Shown: positions 34,044-34,963 of the stretch, piece by piece
Layout: each line of letters opens with the position of its first letter
Numbering within the stretch: the first letter of the stretch is position 1
Assembly (NCBI GenBank): GCA_022795075.1
Contig: JAAWGB010000018.1
Location: 1 to 34,963 of the forward strand
Origin: Clostridia bacterium
Lineage (GTDB): Bacteria > Bacillota > Clostridia > TANB77 > CAG-508
DNA: 34,963 nucleotides
Direction: 5' to 3'
Made by a program: the position numbers and the translations under genes
The notes under the pieces: model-generated
Databases searched by the model: none
What the model was told of the DNA's origin: nothing
Seen by the model: the letters and a program-made list of their open reading frames with translations, nothing else

Positions 34044-34709
34044 TTACTTTTTTATATCTTTTATGATATCTTCTGCTACATCTTTTCCCATTCTATTAAC
34101 AGATTCACTTACTACTTCTGTTCTTAGTACTCCTTTTTGCTTATAATACTCTACTAATGGGCTAGTTTGTTCTTCATAAATTTTTAATCTTTTATTGATT
34201 GCTTCTGGATTTGAGTCATCTTCTCTTTGTTTTAAAGCTGCTCCACATTTATCACATACCCCTTCTACTTTTGGTGGGTTAAGTTTTATGTTATAAGTTG
34301 TTTTACATTCTTGATTCGTACATACTCTTCTTGTTAACATTCTATCAATTAGTTCTTCTTTTGGTGTTGATAAATTAATAACTAAGTCTACTTTTTTTCC
34401 TAATTTTACTAAAATTTCATCTAATTTTTCTGCTTGTGCTGTTGTTCTTGGGAAACCATCTAATATAGCACCATCTTTTGCATCTTCTTGATTTAATCTA
34501 TCTACTACCATTGGAACTGTTATTTCGTCTGGCACTAATTCTCCTTTTGATGTATATTTCTCCGCTTCTACTCCTAACTCAGTTTTTTCACTAATATTTT
34601 TTCTGAAAATATCTCCTGTAGCAATTTGTGGCCATGCAGTTTGCTTGCTTATCATCCCTGCAATGGTTCCTTTTCCTGTTCCTTGTGCTCCTAACATTAT
34701 AATTACCAT
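34044..34709 (-). CDS. adk: Adenylate kinase (zinc-type, long LID)
   Basis: 221 residues. P-loop LGAQGTGKGTIAG at residues 6-18, and LDGFPRTTAQAEKLDE with the AMP-binding arginine. The LID has CTNQECKTTYN ... CDKCGAAL, a four-cysteine zinc site typical of Gram-positive enzymes. The Gly-rich loop reads GAQGTGKGT where GPPGAGKGT is common, but Gly and Lys positions are kept. It interconverts ATP+AMP and two ADP. AGGAG lies eight bases before ATG. The 254 bases before it contain no gene. Confidence 0.97.
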   Translation of the reverse strand: MVIIMLGAQGTGKGTIAGMISKQTAWPQIATGDIFRKNISEKTELGVEAEKYTSKGELVPDEITVPMVVDRLNQEDAKDGAILDGFPRTTAQAEKLDEILVKLGKKVDLVINLSTPKEELIDRMLTRRVCTNQECKTTYNIKLNPPKVEGVCDKCGAALKQREDDSNPEAINKRLKIYEEQTSPLVEYYKQKGVLRTEVVSESVNRMGKDVAEDIIKDIKK

Positions 34710-34879
34710 TTGACTTTTCTCCTATCTTATTTTAAAATTAAGATTATTTTATTTTTAGTCCTCTTAAAAAAACGCAACTAATAATCTTTATCATATTTAC
34801 TAATTATGTGATTTACTTTATACTATCAACCTAAAGTTTTTCCCAAAAAGAAAAACAGTGAATGGAAAGTAATTGAAGT

Positions 34880-34956
34880 AGAAATTCTTAATTTATTTTA
34901 TGGAAAATGTTCAAACTTGTTTTGAAAGGGTGCCATAAAATAAATTTAGAAGTTCT
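34880..34956. repeat. 77-bp imperfect palindrome
   Basis: AGAAATTCTTAATTTATTTT, then ATGG (34880-34903) is complementary to CCATAAAATAAATTTAGAAG, then TTCT at the other end, giving about 24 paired bases with a short inner stem TTCAAA/TTTGAA. No T-run, so it is not a terminator. It lies in the otherwise empty 254-bp region upstream of adk. Confidence 0.6.
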
Positions 34957-34963
34957 ATGAAAA

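Overview
The window comes from a low-G+C, Gram-positive, spore-forming bacterium, most likely an uncultured member of the Clostridia (Bacillota). The evidence is the strong AT bias, AGGAGG-type ribosome binding sites, a SpoVT homologue, an LPXTG-type sortase, a four-cysteine ribosomal protein S4, a zinc-type adenylate kinase, and the gene order rplQ-rpoA-rpsD-rpsK-rpsM-rpmJ-infA-map-adk. Almost everything is on the minus strand. The clear exceptions are one plus-strand pilin-like gene at 18704 and a plus-strand repressor remnant at 21886. I see no tRNA, rRNA or CRISPR array.

Layout. (1) 1-7144: a tight minus-strand cluster dominated by small hydrolases that could act on nucleotides and phosphates: four NUDIX proteins, two HAD phosphatases, an HD hydrolase, a broken inositol-monophosphatase-type phosphatase, a broken metallo-beta-lactamase-fold protein, a flavodoxin-type protein, an ABC/AAA-like ATPase and two HAM1/RdgB-type NTP pyrophosphatase copies. 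The first 78 bases of the two HAM1 copies are about 95% identical and bracket the cluster. A sigma-A-like promoter lies before the upstream copy. (2) 7226-9022: a probable replication-relaxation-type winged-helix protein, a 612-base gene-free stretch holding a well-formed candidate small RNA, and a small unknown protein. (3) 9036-14677: ligA, a sortase, a WYL regulator with two GyrI-like genes and shared operators, and a HIT protein. (4) 14776-22630: a short alaS, a locus of pilin-like and secreted proteins built on one N-terminal module and sharing a promoter motif, and spoVT. (5) 22712-28655: a KAP-type P-loop NTPase, comF with a non-canonical start, frameshifted recD2 and a small membrane protein, separated by palindromic repeats. 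(6) 28712-34963: the end of the ribosomal alpha/spc operon region, with unusually long structured spacers.

Two dispersed repeat families stand out. One has a 35-base unit containing GGTGCCTGTCCCC (9036-9122 in tandem, 28712-28953 as a long inverted pair). The other has ends reading GTTACMGTTCACT (18366-18612 as a 247-bp near-perfect palindrome, 25554-25724 as two short elements, and a fragment at 21860). Both look like non-autonomous, MITE-like elements.

Seven gene-like tracts are broken or lack a normal start: HAM1, the IMPase-like gene, the MBL-fold gene, a pilin-like gene, an XRE repressor remnant, recD2 and the comF start. Some are clearly decayed. Others (recD2, HAM1) differ from an intact gene by one base, so an assembly or sequencing error must be excluded before calling them pseudogenes.

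Several ORF-track starts fall inside or upstream of the Shine-Dalgarno sequence. I moved them for the HAD nucleotidase, the ATPase, alaS, the 541-aa pilin-like protein, spoVT, rplQ (TTG), rpsM and infA (TTG), and added rpmJ, which the track omits.
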